Source: Globodera rostochiensis
Taxonomy: Eukaryota > Nematoda > Chromadorea > Rhabditida > Heteroderidae
Direction: 5' to 3'
Assembly: GCA_018350325.1 (NCBI GenBank)
Contig: JAEVLN010000016.1
Coordinates: 300,193-364,192 of the forward strand
DNA length: 64,000 nt
Below the pieces are notes generated by a model. It saw only the letters and a list, made by a program, of their open reading frames with translations, had not been told where the DNA came from and made no database searches. The position numbers were made by a program, and so were the translations under genes. Each line of letters starts with the position of its first letter. The first letter of the stretch is position 1. This document shows, one piece after another, positions 34,701-48,000 of the stretch.

Positions 34701-37700
34701 TCCCCCTCCCCCAAACACCCCCCCCCCAAACGATGCAGTACTCCCCCTCCCCCAAACACCCCCCCCCCAAACGATGCAGTACTCCCCCTCTCCCAAACAC
34801 CCCCCCCCCAAACGATGCAGTACTCCCCCTCCCCAAACAACCCCCCCCCCCAAACGATGCAGTACTTCCCCCTCCCCCCAAACACCCCCTTCCCCAACGA
34901 TGCCGTCCTCCCCTCCCCCAAACACCCCCTTCCCCAACGATGCCGTCCTCCCCCTCCCCCAAACACCCCCCCCCAAACGATGCAGTACTCTCTCCCCCCC
35001 CCCCCCAACGATGCAGTACTCCCCCCTCCCCCAAACAAACCCCCTTCCCAACGATGCCGTCCTCCCCTCCCCCAAACACACCCTTCCCAACGATGCCGTC
35101 CCTCCCCTCCCCCAAACACCCCCCTCCCCAAACGATGCAGTACTCTCCCCCCCCCCCCCCCCCAACGATGCAGTACTCCCCCCCAAACACCCCCCCCCAA
35201 ACGATGCAGTACTCTCCCCCCCCCCCCAACCATGCAGTACTCTCCCCCCCCCCCCAACGATGCCGTCCTCCCCCCCCCCCAAACACCCCCTCCCCCAACG
35301 ATGCAGTACTCCCCCCCAAACACCCCCTCCCCAAACGATGCAGTATTCCGCCTCCCCCAAACACCCCCCTCCCCAAACGATGCAGTACTCCCCCCCAAAC
35401 ACCCCCTTCCCCAACGATGCAGTATTCCCCCTCCCCCAAACACCCCCCTCCCCAAACGATGCAGTACTCTCCCCCCCCCCAACGATGCAGTATTCCCCCT
35501 CCCCCAAATACCCCCTCCCCAAACGATGCAGTATTCCCCCTCCCCCAAACACCCCCCTCCCCAAACGATGCAGTACTCCCCCTCCCCCAAACACCCCCTT
35601 CCCCAACGATGCCGTCCTCCCCCTCCCCCAAACACCCCCTTCCCCAACGATGCCGTCCTCCCCCTCCCCCAAACACCCCCCCCCCCAAACGATGCAGTAC
35701 TCTCCCCCCCCCCCCCAACGATGCAGTACTCCCCCTCCCCCAAACACCCCCTTCCCCAACGATGCCGTCCTCCCCCTCTCCCAAACACCCCCCCCCCCAA
35801 ACGATGCAGTACTCCCCCTCCCCCAAACACCCCCCCCCCAAACGATGCAGTACTCCCCCTCCCCCAAACACCCCCCCCCCAAACGATGCAGTACTCCCCC
35901 TCTCCCAAACACCCCCCCCCCCCCAAACGATGCAGTACTCCCCCTCCCCCAAACACCCCCCCCCCAAACGATGCAGTACTCCCCCTCTCCCAAACACCCC
36001 CCCCCCCCCCCAAACGATGCAGTACTCCCCCTCCCCCAAACACCCCCCCCCCCAAACGATGCAGTACTCCCCCTCCCCCAAACACCCCCTTCCCCAACGA
36101 TGCCGTCCTCCCCCTCCCCCAAACACCCCCTTCCCCAACGATGCCGTCCTCCCCCTCCCCCAAACACCCCCCCCCCCAAACGATGCAGTACTCTCCCCCC
36201 CCCCCAACGATGCAGTACTCCCCCTCCCCCAAACACCCCCTTCCCCAACGATGCCGTCCTCCCCCTCCCCCAAACACCCCCTTCCCCAACGATGCCGTCC
36301 TCCCCCTCCCCCAAACACCCCCCCCCCCCCAAACGATGCAGTACTCTCCCCCCCCCCCAACGATGCAGTACTCCCCCTCCCCCAAACACCCCCTTCCCCA
36401 ACGATGCCGTCCTCCCCCTCCCCCAAACACCCCCTTCCCCAACGATGCCGTCCTCCCCCTCCCCCAAACACCCCCTTCCCCAACGATGCCGTCCTCCCCC
36501 TCCCCCAAACACCCCCCCCCCCAAACGATGCAGTACTCCCCCTCTCCCAAACACCCCCCCCCCAAACGATGCAGTACTCCCCCTCCCCCAAACACCCCCC
36601 CCCAAACGATGCAGTACTCTCCCCCCCCCAACCATGCAGTACTCTCCCCCCCCCCAACGATGCAGTACTCCCCCCCAAACACCCCCTTCCCCAACGATGC
36701 AGTATTCCCCCTCCCCCAAACACCCCCCTCCCCAAACGATGCAGTACTCTCCCCCCCCCCCCCAACGATGCAGTACTCCCCCCCAAACACCCCCTCCCCA
36801 AACGATGCAGTATTCCCCCTCCCCCAAACACCCCCCTCCCCAAACGATGCAGTACTCTCCCCCCCCCCCAACGATGCAGTACTCCCCCCCAAACACCCCC
36901 TCCCCAAACGATGCAGTATTCCGCCTCCCCCAAACACCCCCCTCCCCAAACGATGCAGTACTCCCCCTCCCCCAAACACCCCCTTCCCCAACGATGCAGT
37001 ATTCCCCCTCCCCCAAACACCCCCCTCCCCAAACGATGCAGTACTCTCCCCCCCCCCAACGATGCAGTATTCCCCCTCCCCCAAACACCCCCTCCCCAAA
37101 CGATGCAGTATTCCGCCTCCCCCAAACACCCCCTCCCCAAACGATGCAGTACTCTCCCCCCCCCCAACGATGCAGTACTCTCCCCCCCCCCCCAACGATG
37201 CAGTACTCCCCCTCCCCCAAACACCCCCTTCCCCAACGATGCAGTATTCCCCCTCCCCCAAACACCCCCTCCCCAAACGATGCAGTACTCTCCCCCCCCC
37301 CAACGATGCAGTACTCTCCCCCCCCCCCCAACGATGCAGTACTCCCCCTCCCCCAAACACCCCCTTCCCCAACGATGCCGTCCTCCCCCTCCCCCAAACA
37401 CCCCCTTCCCCAACGATGCCGTCCTCCCCCTCCCCCAAACACCCCCCCCCCCAAACGATGCAGTACTCTCCCCCCCCCCCAACGATGCAGTACTCCCCCT
37501 CCCCCAAACACCCCCTTCCCCAACGATGCCGTCCTCCCCCTCCCCCAAACACCCCCTTCCCCAACGATGCCGTCCTCCCCCTCCCCCAAACACCCCCCCC
37601 CCCCCCAAACGATGCAGTACTCTCCCCCCCCCAACGATGCAGTACTCCCCCTCCCCCAAACACCCCCTTCCCCAACGATGCCGTCCTCCCCCTCCCCCAA

Positions 37701-38885
37701 ACACCCCCTTCCCCAACGATGCCGTCCTCCCCCTCCCCCAAACACCCCCTTCCCCAACGATGCCGTCCTCCCCCTCCCCCAAACACCCCCCCCCCAAACG
37801 ATGCAGTACTCCCCCTCTCCCAAACACCCCCCCCCCCAAACGATGCAGTACTCCCCCTCCCCCAAACACCCCCCCCCCCCAAACGATGCAGTACTCTCCC
37901 CCCCCCAACCATGCAGTACTCTCCCCCCCCCCCCAACGATGCAGTACTCCCCCCCAAACACCCCCTTCCCCAACGATGCAGTATTCCCCCTCCCCCAAAC
38001 ACCCCCCTCCCCAAACGATGCAGTACTCTCCCCCCCCCCCCCAACGATGCAGTACTCCCCCCCAAACACCCCCTCCCCAAACGATGCAGTATTCCCCCTC
38101 CCCCAAACACCCCCCTCCCCAAACGATGCAGTACTCTCCCCCCCCCCCCAACGATGCAGTACTCCCCCCCAAACACCCCCTCCCCAAACGATGCAGTATT
38201 CCGCCTCCCCCAAACACCCCCCTCCCCAAACGATGCAGTACTCCCCCTCCCCCAAACACCCCCTTCCCCAACGATGCAGTATTCCCCCTCCCCCAAACAC
38301 CCCCTCCCCAAACGATGCAGTATTCCGCCTCCCCCAAACACCCCCTCCCCAAACGATGCAGTACTCTCCCCCCCCCCCAACGATGCAGTACTCTCCCCCC
38401 CCCCCCCAACGATGCAGTACTCCCCCTCCCCCAAACACCCCCTTCCCCAACGATGCAGTATTCCCCCTCCCCCAAACACCCCCTCCCCAAACGATGCAGT
38501 ACTCTCCCCCCCCCCAACGATGCAGTATTCCCCCTCCCCCAAACACCCCCTCCCCAAACGATGCAGTATTCCGCCTCCCCCAAACACCCCCTCCCCAAAC
38601 GATGCAGTACTCTCCCCCCCCCCAACGATGCAGTACTCTCCCCCCCCCCCCCAACGATGCAGTACTCCCCCTCCCCCAAACACCCCCTTCCCCAACGATG
38701 CAGTATTCCCCCTCCCCCAAACACCCCCTCCCCAAACGATGCAGTACTCTCCCCCCCCCCCCCCCCCAACGATGCAGTACTCTCCCCCCCCCCCCCCAAC
38801 GATGCAGTACTCCCCCTCCCCCAAACACCCCCTTCCCCAACGATGCAGTATTCCCCCTCCCCCAAACACCCCCCCCCCCCAAAAT
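31715..38885. repeat. 7.2 kb C-rich minisatellite open in all six frames
   Basis: The units have a constant core, AACGATGC followed by CGTCCTCC, AGTACTCC, AGTACTCTCC or AGTATTCC, a C-rich spacer and often CCCAAACACCCCC. Unit length varies from about 24 to 45 bases. Core types follow each other in recurring orders, giving a higher-order structure. No TAA, TAG or TGA occurs on either strand for about 7.1 kb, which makes six overlapping open frames of nearly 2,400 codons. Unit lengths are not multiples of three, so no single peptide repeat is kept. It is not a credible gene. Confidence 0.95.
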
Positions 38886-40048
38886 GCCGTCCTCCCCCCC
38901 AAAATTTTGCTAACGCGAAAAAAATAAAAGGAAGCGGGAATAAACTTTTTGGAGAGTCTTAAGAAACGGAGAAAACGACTTTAGTGGATGAATAGAAAAT
39001 GATGAGAGCATGGGGAGGGAAATTTGCTCAAATGGACGTGGAGTTAGCGATGATGAAGCAACATACCCCCCCCCGCCGCCCCCCCAATTTGTCGTTGACA
39101 TTTAACTCTCGGCAAATGAGTGCCATGAACATGAAGGAGATGGACGAATTTTGAATGGACTTTGAAGAAATGACACAAATAAATCATGAAAAGGTTTGCT
39201 TCGCTTCTGGGAAAAAGTGAGTTGAAAAATAAAATTTACCAAAACAAATAAATTTTAAAAGAATTAATGTTTTTGGTTATTAAAGAATTTGATTTTAAAA
39301 GTTAAATAAAAAAATACCTAATCTCTGTTTGCCGTTCAACTCGAAGCTCAGCCGCCGGTGACTGATTAGTCGACTCCGTGGCGATATGATAAAATTAAAT
39401 TTGTTCAATTTGTTCGCTTCACTATTACATATGCCTCCCCTTTTGCCATCAATCCCCTCCAATTTCCCCCCCCCCCCTCCCCCAACTCCAATTCGTTCAT
39501 TTTTGCGCCGAGCCGAATGAAAATGTTGCGATTTCTGCAAAACCACCCCCCTCCCCCCCCCCCGTCGTTTTTGTTATTTTCAGAGAGTGGCGACCGTCGG
39601 CATCCCTTTGAGTTTCTTTGAGAGGTGTCCTCCGATCTGTCCGGCGACGGATATAATGGATGAGTCGGGAGGACGGACGATCAGATGCCCCAACGCGCTC
39701 ATCTCATTTCTCCCATCACTCTGCGAGGGCAATTCGTCATTGCTTTTTGCTAAAGCATTGCCCCTAGGGATAGTGGGCGGATTTGGGGCTGAGAGACTGT
39801 AGCCGGAGGGGGGGGGGGGGGAGAATTGCCCCATCCACCATATTCGAAAGCGTCTCCTCTATTTTCCTCATATAAATCACCAACCCTCAAAAGCAGCAGG
39901 ACTTTCCCCTTTACTTTTAATCGGACATGCAGACAGATGCCTTGTGGACTGATTTGCGTGTTCGCTGGAGGAGTTCAGCAATTTCCCTAAAAACAGCAAC
40001 AGCATTCAAAATTCACCGTTTTAACCTTAAAAGAAGTCAAATAGGATG
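38886..40048. other. Gene-poor stretch with one possible exon
   Basis: Mostly AT-rich with C runs (39066, 39468, 39548) and a G run (39810). Following TTATTTTCAG at 39572-39581, the + strand frame RVATVGIPLSFFERC ... FGAERL is open to about 39802 and could be an orphan terminal exon. The minus strand is equally open there, so I do not call a gene. Confidence 0.35.
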
Positions 40049-40049
40049 T

Positions 40050-42645
40050 CATAGGATGTCGGGGAAGGGAGATAAGCCACAAAAATGTCGGGGAAGGTAA
40101 ATCGGGGATAGGCCACAAAAATGTCGGGGAAGGCAAGTCGGGGATAGGCCACAAAAATGTCGGGGAAGGCAAGTCGGGGATAGGCCACAAAGTGCGGGGA
40201 AGGTAAATCGGGGATAGGCCACAAAAATGTCGGGGAAGGCAAGTCGGGGATAGGCCACAAAAATGTTGGGGAAGGCAAGTCGGGGATAGGCCACAAAGTG
40301 CGGGGAAGGTAAATCGGGGATAGGCCACAAAAATGTCGGGGAAGGCAAGTCGGGGATAGGCCACAAAAATGTTGGGGAAGGCAAGTCGGGGATAGGCCAC
40401 AAAAATGTCGGTGAAGGCAAGTCGGGGATAGGCCACGAAAATGTTGGGGAAGGCAAGTCGGGGATAGGCCACAAAAATGTTGGGGAAAGCAAGTCGGGGA
40501 TAGGCCACAAAAATGTCGGGGAAGGTAAATCGGGGATAGGCCACAAAAATGTTGGGGAAGGCAAGTCGGGGATAGGCCACAAAAATGTCGGGGAAGGTAA
40601 ATCGGGGATAGGCCACAAAAATGTTGGGGAAAGCAAGTCGGGGATAGGCCACAAAAATGTCGGGGAAGGTAAATCGGGGATAGGCCACAAAAATGTTGGG
40701 GAAGGCAAGTCGGGGATAGGCCACAAAAATGTCGGGGAAGGTAAATCGGGGATAGGCCACAAAAATGTTGGGGAAAGCAAGTCGGGGATAGGCCACAAAA
40801 ATGTCTGGGAAAGTAAATCGGGGATAGACCACAAAAATGTTGGGGAAAGCAAGTCGGGGATAGGCCACGAAAATGTTGGGGAAGGCAAGTCGGGGATAGG
40901 CCACAAAAATGTTGGGGAAGGCAAGTCGGGGATAGGCGACAAAGTGCGGGGAAGGTAAATCGGGGATAGGCCACAAAAATGTCGGGGAAGGTAAACGGGG
41001 ATAGGCCACAAAAATGTTGGGGAAAGCAAGTCGGGGATAGGCCACGAAAATGTTGGGGAAGGCAAGTCGGGGATAGGCCACAAAAATGTTGGGGAAGGCA
41101 AGTCGGGGATAGGCGACAAAGTGCGGGGAAGGTAAATCGGGGATAGGCCACAAAAATGTCGGGGAAGGTAAATCGGGGATAGGCCACAAAAATGTTGGGG
41201 AAAGCAAGTCGGGGATAGGCCACAAAAATGTTGGGGAAGGCAAGTCGGGGATAGGCGACAAAGTGCGGGGAAGGTAAATCGGGGATAGGCCACAAAAATG
41301 TTGGGGAAGGCAAGTCGGGGATAGGCGACAAAGTGCGGGGAAGGTAAATCGGGGATAGGCCACAAAAATGTTGGGGAAGGCAAGTCGGGGATAGGCCACA
41401 AAATGTCGGGGAAGGTAAATCGGGGATAGGCCACAAAAATGTTGGGGAAGGCAAGTCGGGGATAGGCCACAAAATGTCGGGGAAGGTAAATCGGGGATAG
41501 CCCCAAAAGTGCAGGGAACGCAAATCGGGGATAGGCCACGAAAATGTCGGGGAAGGCAAATCGGGGATAGGCCACAAAGTGCGGGGAAGGTAAATCGGGG
41601 ATAGGCCACAAAAATGTTGGGGAAGGCAAGTCGGGGATAGGCCACGAAAATGTTGGGGAAGGCAAGTCGGGGATAGGCCACAAAAATGTTGGGGAAGGCA
41701 AGTCGGGGATAGGCCACGAAAATGTTGGGGAAGGCAAGTCGGGGATAGGCCACAAAAATGTTGGGGAAGGCAAGTCGGGGATAGGCGACAAAGTGCGGGG
41801 AAGGCAAGTCGGGGATAGGCCACAAAAATGTTGGGGAAGGCAAATCGGGGATAGGCCACAAAGTGCGGGGAAGGTAAATCGGGGATAGGCCACAAAAATG
41901 TTGGGGAAGGCAAGTCGGGGATAGGCCACAAAAATGTTGGGGAAGGCAAGTCGGGGATAGGCCACAAAAATGTCGGGGAAGGTAAATCGGGGATAGGCCA
42001 CAAAAATGTTGGGGAAAGCAAGTCGGGGATAGGCCACGAAAATGTTGGGGAAGGCAAGTCGGGGATAGGCCACAAAAATGTTGGGGAAGGCAAGTCGGGG
42101 ATAGGCGACAAAGTGCGGGGAAGGTAAATCGGGGATAGGCCACAAAAATGTCGGGGAAGGTAAATCGGGGATAGGCCACAAAAATGTTGGGGAAAGCAAG
42201 TCGGGGATAGGCCACAAAAATGTTGGGGAAGGCAAGTCGGGGATAGGCGACAAAGTGCGGGGAAGGTAAATCGGGGATAGGCCACAAAAATGTTGGGGAA
42301 GGCAAGTCGGGGATAGGCGACAAAGTGCGGGGAAGGTAAATCGGGGATAGGCCACAAAAATGTTGGGGAAGGCAAATCGGGGATAGGCCACAAAGTGCGG
42401 GGAAGGTAAATCGGGGATAGGCCACAAAAATGTTGGGGAAGGCAAATCGGGGATAGGCGACAAAGTGCGGGGAAGGTAAATCGGGGATAGGCCACAAAAA
42501 TGTTGGGGAAGGCAAATCGGGGATAGGCCACAAAAATGTTGGGGAAGGCAAGTCGGGGATAGGCCACAAAAATGTTGGGGACGGCAAATCGGGGATAGGC
42601 CACAAGCGGGGAAGGCAAGTCGGGGATAGGCCACAAAAATAATTT
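40050..42645 (-). repeat. 36-base minisatellite (GGGGATAGGCCACAAAAATG type)
   Basis: About 70 copies of a 36-base unit: GGGGATAGGCCACAAAAATG then TYGGGGAAGGYAARTC. A 33-base version has CACAAAGTGCGGGG instead of CACAAAAATGTTGGGG. Because 36 and 33 are multiples of three, all three minus-strand frames stay open for about 860-895 codons (for example VAYPRLAFPNIF repeated). There is no start context, signal or non-repeat domain. Confidence 0.95.
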
Positions 42646-44452
42646 TTTAGACGACTTTTTTTGTCCTCTGTCATTTGATTTTGTCTCTTTTCAGATTCCC
42701 TCTTTTTGTTTCATTCTCCTCAACTGTCTCGTCCATTCTTAAACTTCCTTAGCTCGATTCCTTTCATCCGTCCGCGTAACCTTTTGCCCCTCCGGGAATG
42801 CCCTTACGGTCAATTTGAGTGATGGAAAGCGCCCTGAGGCAAAATATTTTGAGAGCTTTGGCGTCAAGAAATAACTTACAGAGGCGGACGGCTCCTTTTG
42901 AAGGGTTACTTGAGAAATGCGATGATCGATTGGGGAAGATGAATGATCGATCGATCGACCCTGGGGAGAGAAATATTGGAAGTGAACCTTTGGCCTTTGG
43001 AACAGCAGAATCTTACTTTTGTTGGCATTCGATAATTCTTTGCCGGATTTGCTGTGAAATGTGAAATGTATTGCCCCCCCCCCCCCCTCATTCGGTGGAT
43101 GGGTGGGGGTCAACGCGTTTCAGGAACGTTTAGCATCTCAACCTTTTTCAAGACAGACCAATCTTTATAGCAGCATCGAGCCGGTTCAATGCAATATTAA
43201 AAAGATAAAATGAAAATGTAAAAATCAGTGTTTTTCATTGTTTTCTAGGCATAACTTTGTTCAATTTTATCCAATGCTTTTTCGAATGCATACAAATAGC
43301 TTCTTCTTATTACGGTCTTTCGAATTATATAAAGATTATGAAGATTGATTAGTCTTATGAGCTGCTAAACGTCCCTGAGACGCGACTGGCCCGCTTCGCG
43401 GTGGATTCCTTCTTTGTTCAGACAGTTACATCCAAAACAAATCCAACCGTTTGCCGTTTTCCTCTAAATCCCTCCCTCCCCACTGAGACCCAAATTCGTC
43501 CTCCTGCACATGAAACACTGTCTCCTCCTTTTGTCGGGATTGATGGCCAAACTCGGCTCTTTGAAGTGGCCGCTTTCCCTCGGCGGCTTTTCCTTAAAAG
43601 TCTTTCTCTCCGCCATTTTCCGCTTTTTTATTTCTCAATTTTGTTTGTTTATTCCCCTCCCCACCTTCGCCCAATGACCTTATTTGTTTGTTAGGTATCT
43701 TCAAATCACTATAAATAATTCAAAAAATAATGCTTAATGACGCCTTCGACACTTCTTATTGACAGTCAAAGGGCGACCGCCCTTTTGAGTGGCCGAAAGA
43801 TTGTTTCGGCAGGGGGGGGGGGGGGCAGATGCGCGCGGAGAGGGATTTGGAACAGGGCAGGAAGGCCGAAGAAGAGGGAAAGACAATGTTCGGGGAGGGC
43901 GGGCATAAGCAAAGAAACGCTCCCATCCATTCGGTGGGACCCCCCCCCCCTCTGATGAGTCAACATTCATTTAAATTGCATTTATCCCCCCCCCCCCGCC
44001 TTACAATGCTTTAAAGTCCATAAATTAATTTGCAGAAAATATATGTGTGCCTCAAATTGCTCAAATCCCCCCCCCCCACTAAACGGCCGCGCCGTTCCTT
44101 TAAAAACAAATTATTCTGCGATATCAGAAAATATAAAACCGGGTTTATCGCATGAATTCTGTCCCAAGTCCGCCCCCCCCCCAAATTTAAATTTGCCCTC
44201 CACCCCGCCCCACTCAAATTCATTAGTCCAATTCACCGCCCCACTCAAATTCATTAGTCCAATTCACCGCCCCACTCAAATTCATTAGTCCAATTCACCG
44301 CCCACAAATCCATCAGATCCCTCTCTCCCCATTATTTCTACGCCGATGGGTCCTTTCTCCCGAGGGCGGAGAATTGGGCGTGGACAGCCAATTGGCGTTA
44401 AGGGTGTGGCTTCGAGGGGAACGCCGGCAACAACAATAAATGCCCAAAAGGG
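42646..44452. other. Intergenic stretch without a recognisable gene
   Basis: Contains C runs at 43075, 43940 and 43987, and three tandem copies of a 31-base unit (CCCCACTCAAATTCATTAGT ...) at about 44208-44302. No frame shows a conserved motif. It lies upstream of the Hox gene and may contain its regulatory sequence. Confidence 0.5.
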
Positions 44453-45018
44453 ATGAGCCAATACGACGATACAAATCCGTCAGTAGGGGACACAGAGCAG
44501 CCGATGCAGATGGATGAGCTTCTGGAGATGGTCGAAGCTCGTTTAAAAAAATTGAATTGTACCTCATTCCTTTCCACCGCCGCCTCGTCTCTTTCAGCCC
44601 ATTTAAACGTGCGATATTTTGCACCTATTTCTTTTTCCCTCCTTACCTCCGTCCGCCACGTTCCGATCAGCAGCGATCAGAGGAGGAGTGGTGAAAAGAT
44701 TGATGAGCGAACCCACCCCACTCCCCTGCCCTCCCCAAAGCCCGTTCTGCCCCTCCCCTCCTTCCCCACCCGAACCTTCCAACAATTTTGGTGTCGTTCC
44801 CCCCCCCCCTCCCGCCTCCCCCTCCCCCTCCCCACTTCCATCTCCAAAACGAACATCCCTGCGCTTATTTATTTTCTCCTCCATTTCTTCTTTCTGCACA
44901 ACTCCCACAACAGCATTCGTTTGATGTTGTGACATACCGCACGTATATTTGAAGAGGGAAAAGCAACTTTTGTCGGAGACGCTCATTCTCCATTCATTAT
45001 CGCGCCATTTTTGTGGGA

Positions 45019-48000
45019 ATGAATGTGATGGATCAGTCTGAGCCGACTGATCAACGAAATTCGCTACCAATTCACTCTCCAATGCCCTCCCTGATGGTCA
45101 CTTTTCTGTCTCCTCTTTCCGCTGAATGTTTTGTTCCCTTTAATGTTTCCTCCTCTTTCCCTAATCCTACAATAATTAAGGTGATGACTCATTACCAACA
45201 GTATCAGCATCTTTTGCCCAATTCACACTCCACCGTCCAGCATGGTCAGCTCCATGCCACCGCCTCTTTACCGCTTCCTCTCTTCTCCACCACTCACCAG
45301 CAACAGCACAGCACAGCCTCTTCGTTTTACCCCTTTGACCCCCTCCAGGGCCAACTTCTGCATCCGACATATCCCCTCCAGCATCACCAGCAACACAACC
45401 ACGATTTGGCCAACTTTACTGCACATCCGACACAATGCCAACAAAATGGGGGAACTGGACAGCATATGGCCTCTGATTTTTCATTCAGTGATACAAAGGT
45501 TTATATTTTAGTGCATTTATTATTGTAAATCGCTGCCATTAAGCCGGATTTGTACGCCCCGGGCACTTCAGCCCTTTGGAGGAGAAATCAGTTAGGCGAA
45601 TGCGAACAAATTGCCCTGGACAGAGAAGATAAAGGCGACAAGCTTGGAGGAGGGAAGAAACGGAAGAAAGTTTCGCGAGCTGAGGATAATGGAGTAATGG
45701 AGGAAGAGGAGAACGGGAGGAGGACGAATGGAGGGACAGTGGGAAAGGGAGGAGAGACGACGGAAGGTGCGAAGAGGGGAGAGGAGGGAGGGGGGGGGGG
45801 TAGTAGGAAGGAGAAGGGTAGGGAGGAGGAGGAGGGAGGGGGGGGGGGGGTGTAGGGAGGAGGGGGGGGGGGGGGGGGTGTAGGGAGGAGGGGGGAGGGA
45901 GGGGGGGGGGGGGGGGTAGTAGGAGAAGGGTAGGGAGGAGGAGGAGGAGGAGGAGGGAGGAGGAGGGAGGAGGAGGAGGGAGGGGGGGGGGGGAGGGGAA
46001 GGGTAGGGAGGAGGAGGAGGGAGGGGGGGAGGGGGGGGGGGGGGGGGGAGCACAAATTTAACCCAAAGTTTGTAGAAACCGCTGATGAGGACATTTGCGA
46101 TGAGAGCGTGAAGAGAAGCGGAGACGCAGTTACAGAGAAGTCCAGCGACTCTTCGTCTTCCTCCTCCTGCCGAACGGCCACGGAGACGACCCCCGAGGCG
46201 ACTACCATTTTCCCTTGGATGACTCGGATGCACTCCTCAAGCAGTGGGTGATGGGCAATGAAATGCAAAAACATTTGAATTGTCGGAGTACCACCCCCCC
46301 CCCCCCCCCCCGATACGTTGTGCCCCTTACCGTACACTCATCCATCAAAAGTCCATAGTCCCCCCCCCCTCCCACCCTATCGATTCTGTCAGAGCGGGCA
46401 AAGGATACTAAGGGAAAGGACCAGTCAGAGAGAGGCCCTTCGCAGAAAGACCACTGCCGAAGGAATCGATTAGCCCTCCGGGGCCGAAAGATTGTTATCA
46501 ACCGAGAGCAAAGTTCTGCCTTAAATCGAATTAAAATCATACAATAATACGGTGCTTAGGGTGTTGTGTTAATTATTTTTGGATGGACAGTAGTGAGCTC
46601 CATACAACAGATTCCGGCGACGGCCGTGACAGACGTTCATTGTTAAAGCCCGGGCGATGATTGGAGTACCCTTCCACCCCACACTGAGAATAATTAATTG
46701 CCCCTTTTCTCCCCCAAGGGGTGCATCGTGCAAGGATGCCCCCCCTCCCCCCTCCTCTTAATTTTGCTTCAGCCCCCAAGCGGTGAAAACAATTGGCGTC
46801 TGTCTGAGGTCGGAGATGGTAGGAATAAATTCTCTCTGCTGCCCCCTCCCCATTAATCTTCACGCGCAGAACAATCCCGGCAGAACAGATTCCAGGACGA
46901 AAACGGACAGAGGAAAAGCGATTAATAACCATCGCTTGGGAGGCCTCCATTTTTCAAATATATTAAAACGATGGGGAAATTGCGATGGGATTGGATCCAT
47001 CACTATGAAAGTGCTGAACAAAAACGAAATCGAAATTCAGTGACAAAAATTCCATTTGGAATTAGTCAGGACAATTTATTTATTTGATTATCAAATATCG
47101 CAAAAGTAATTATAACAGTATTTTCGTCTCGAATATCCTCTGTCCTCCATTGAATGATTTACAGTTCAGCAGATCTAATCTCCTCCCCTCTTCCAATAAT
47201 ATTTTCGTTGCACTTAATTTATGGCCGACACCCCCCCCCCGGGGGATGGGGAATAGGGGTTGGTTGGTGGGTTCGTTGATAGTTGAGATGGGACCGGGGC
47301 TGATGGAATCATTTGGATCTTGACACGGACGGTCCAAAGTTTCCCTCTCCCTTCATTACGACGTACAGCTTCAGCCATGCTAAAATTTTTGAGCACACAA
47401 TTCGGATGATAATTCTTCCCATTGGTCAGAGAAAACCAAGTTGTGCCACAAATAAATTGAAGGTCTGTCGGCCATAAATCTTTCCTCTTCTCGAGCAAGA
47501 GCGGAAAGGAAGGGATTTCCGCCGAGAGTAAAGCACCCGAGGGGACGAGAGGAGACAAGGAAATATTTAAACGGAGCAAGAAAAGCTCAGAAAACGTTGG
47601 GGGACTTTGATGGGTTTTATTATATGTAATTTATTCATAATGCCCATTTCGGATGGCTGGAAATGTGGTATGTATCAACCGTTTAGGGACTGCGCGAGGT
47701 GAAAAGCGCCAACGGACGGCGTACACGCGGAACCAAGTTCTGGAGCTGGAGAAGGAGTTCCACTTCAACAAGTATTTGTCGCGGAAGCGTCGCATTGAAA
47801 TTGCGCATTCTCTGATTCTGACGGAGCGACAAGTTAAAATCTGGTTTCAGAATAGGTCGGTAGGAAGAGGTTGGTGGAGGTTGGTGGAGGTGGAGGTCTC
47901 CGCCTCAGAACATAAAAATGTTTTTCCTTTTTGGTTGATGTCTGTCTGCACATTCTGTCTTTATTTGACCGTTTCAGACGGATGAAACACAAGAAGGAGA

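Noticed and set aside
31673..38962. Open frames of about 2,400 codons on both strands
   Set aside because: All six frames are open because the repeat unit lacks stop triplets. Unit lengths are not multiples of three, so no peptide repeat is maintained.
39582..39802. Terminal exon on +
   Set aside because: It has a good acceptor but no partner exon and no known motif, and the opposite strand is equally open.
39987..42674. Minus-strand proteins of about 860-895 residues (repeat VAYPRLAFPNIF and alternatives)
   Set aside because: Three frames are equally open over a 36/33-base minisatellite, with no flanking non-repeat domain or start context.
44603..45082. Minus-strand gene opposite the Hox 5' region
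   Set aside because: Purine-rich composition effect; no motif or splice support.
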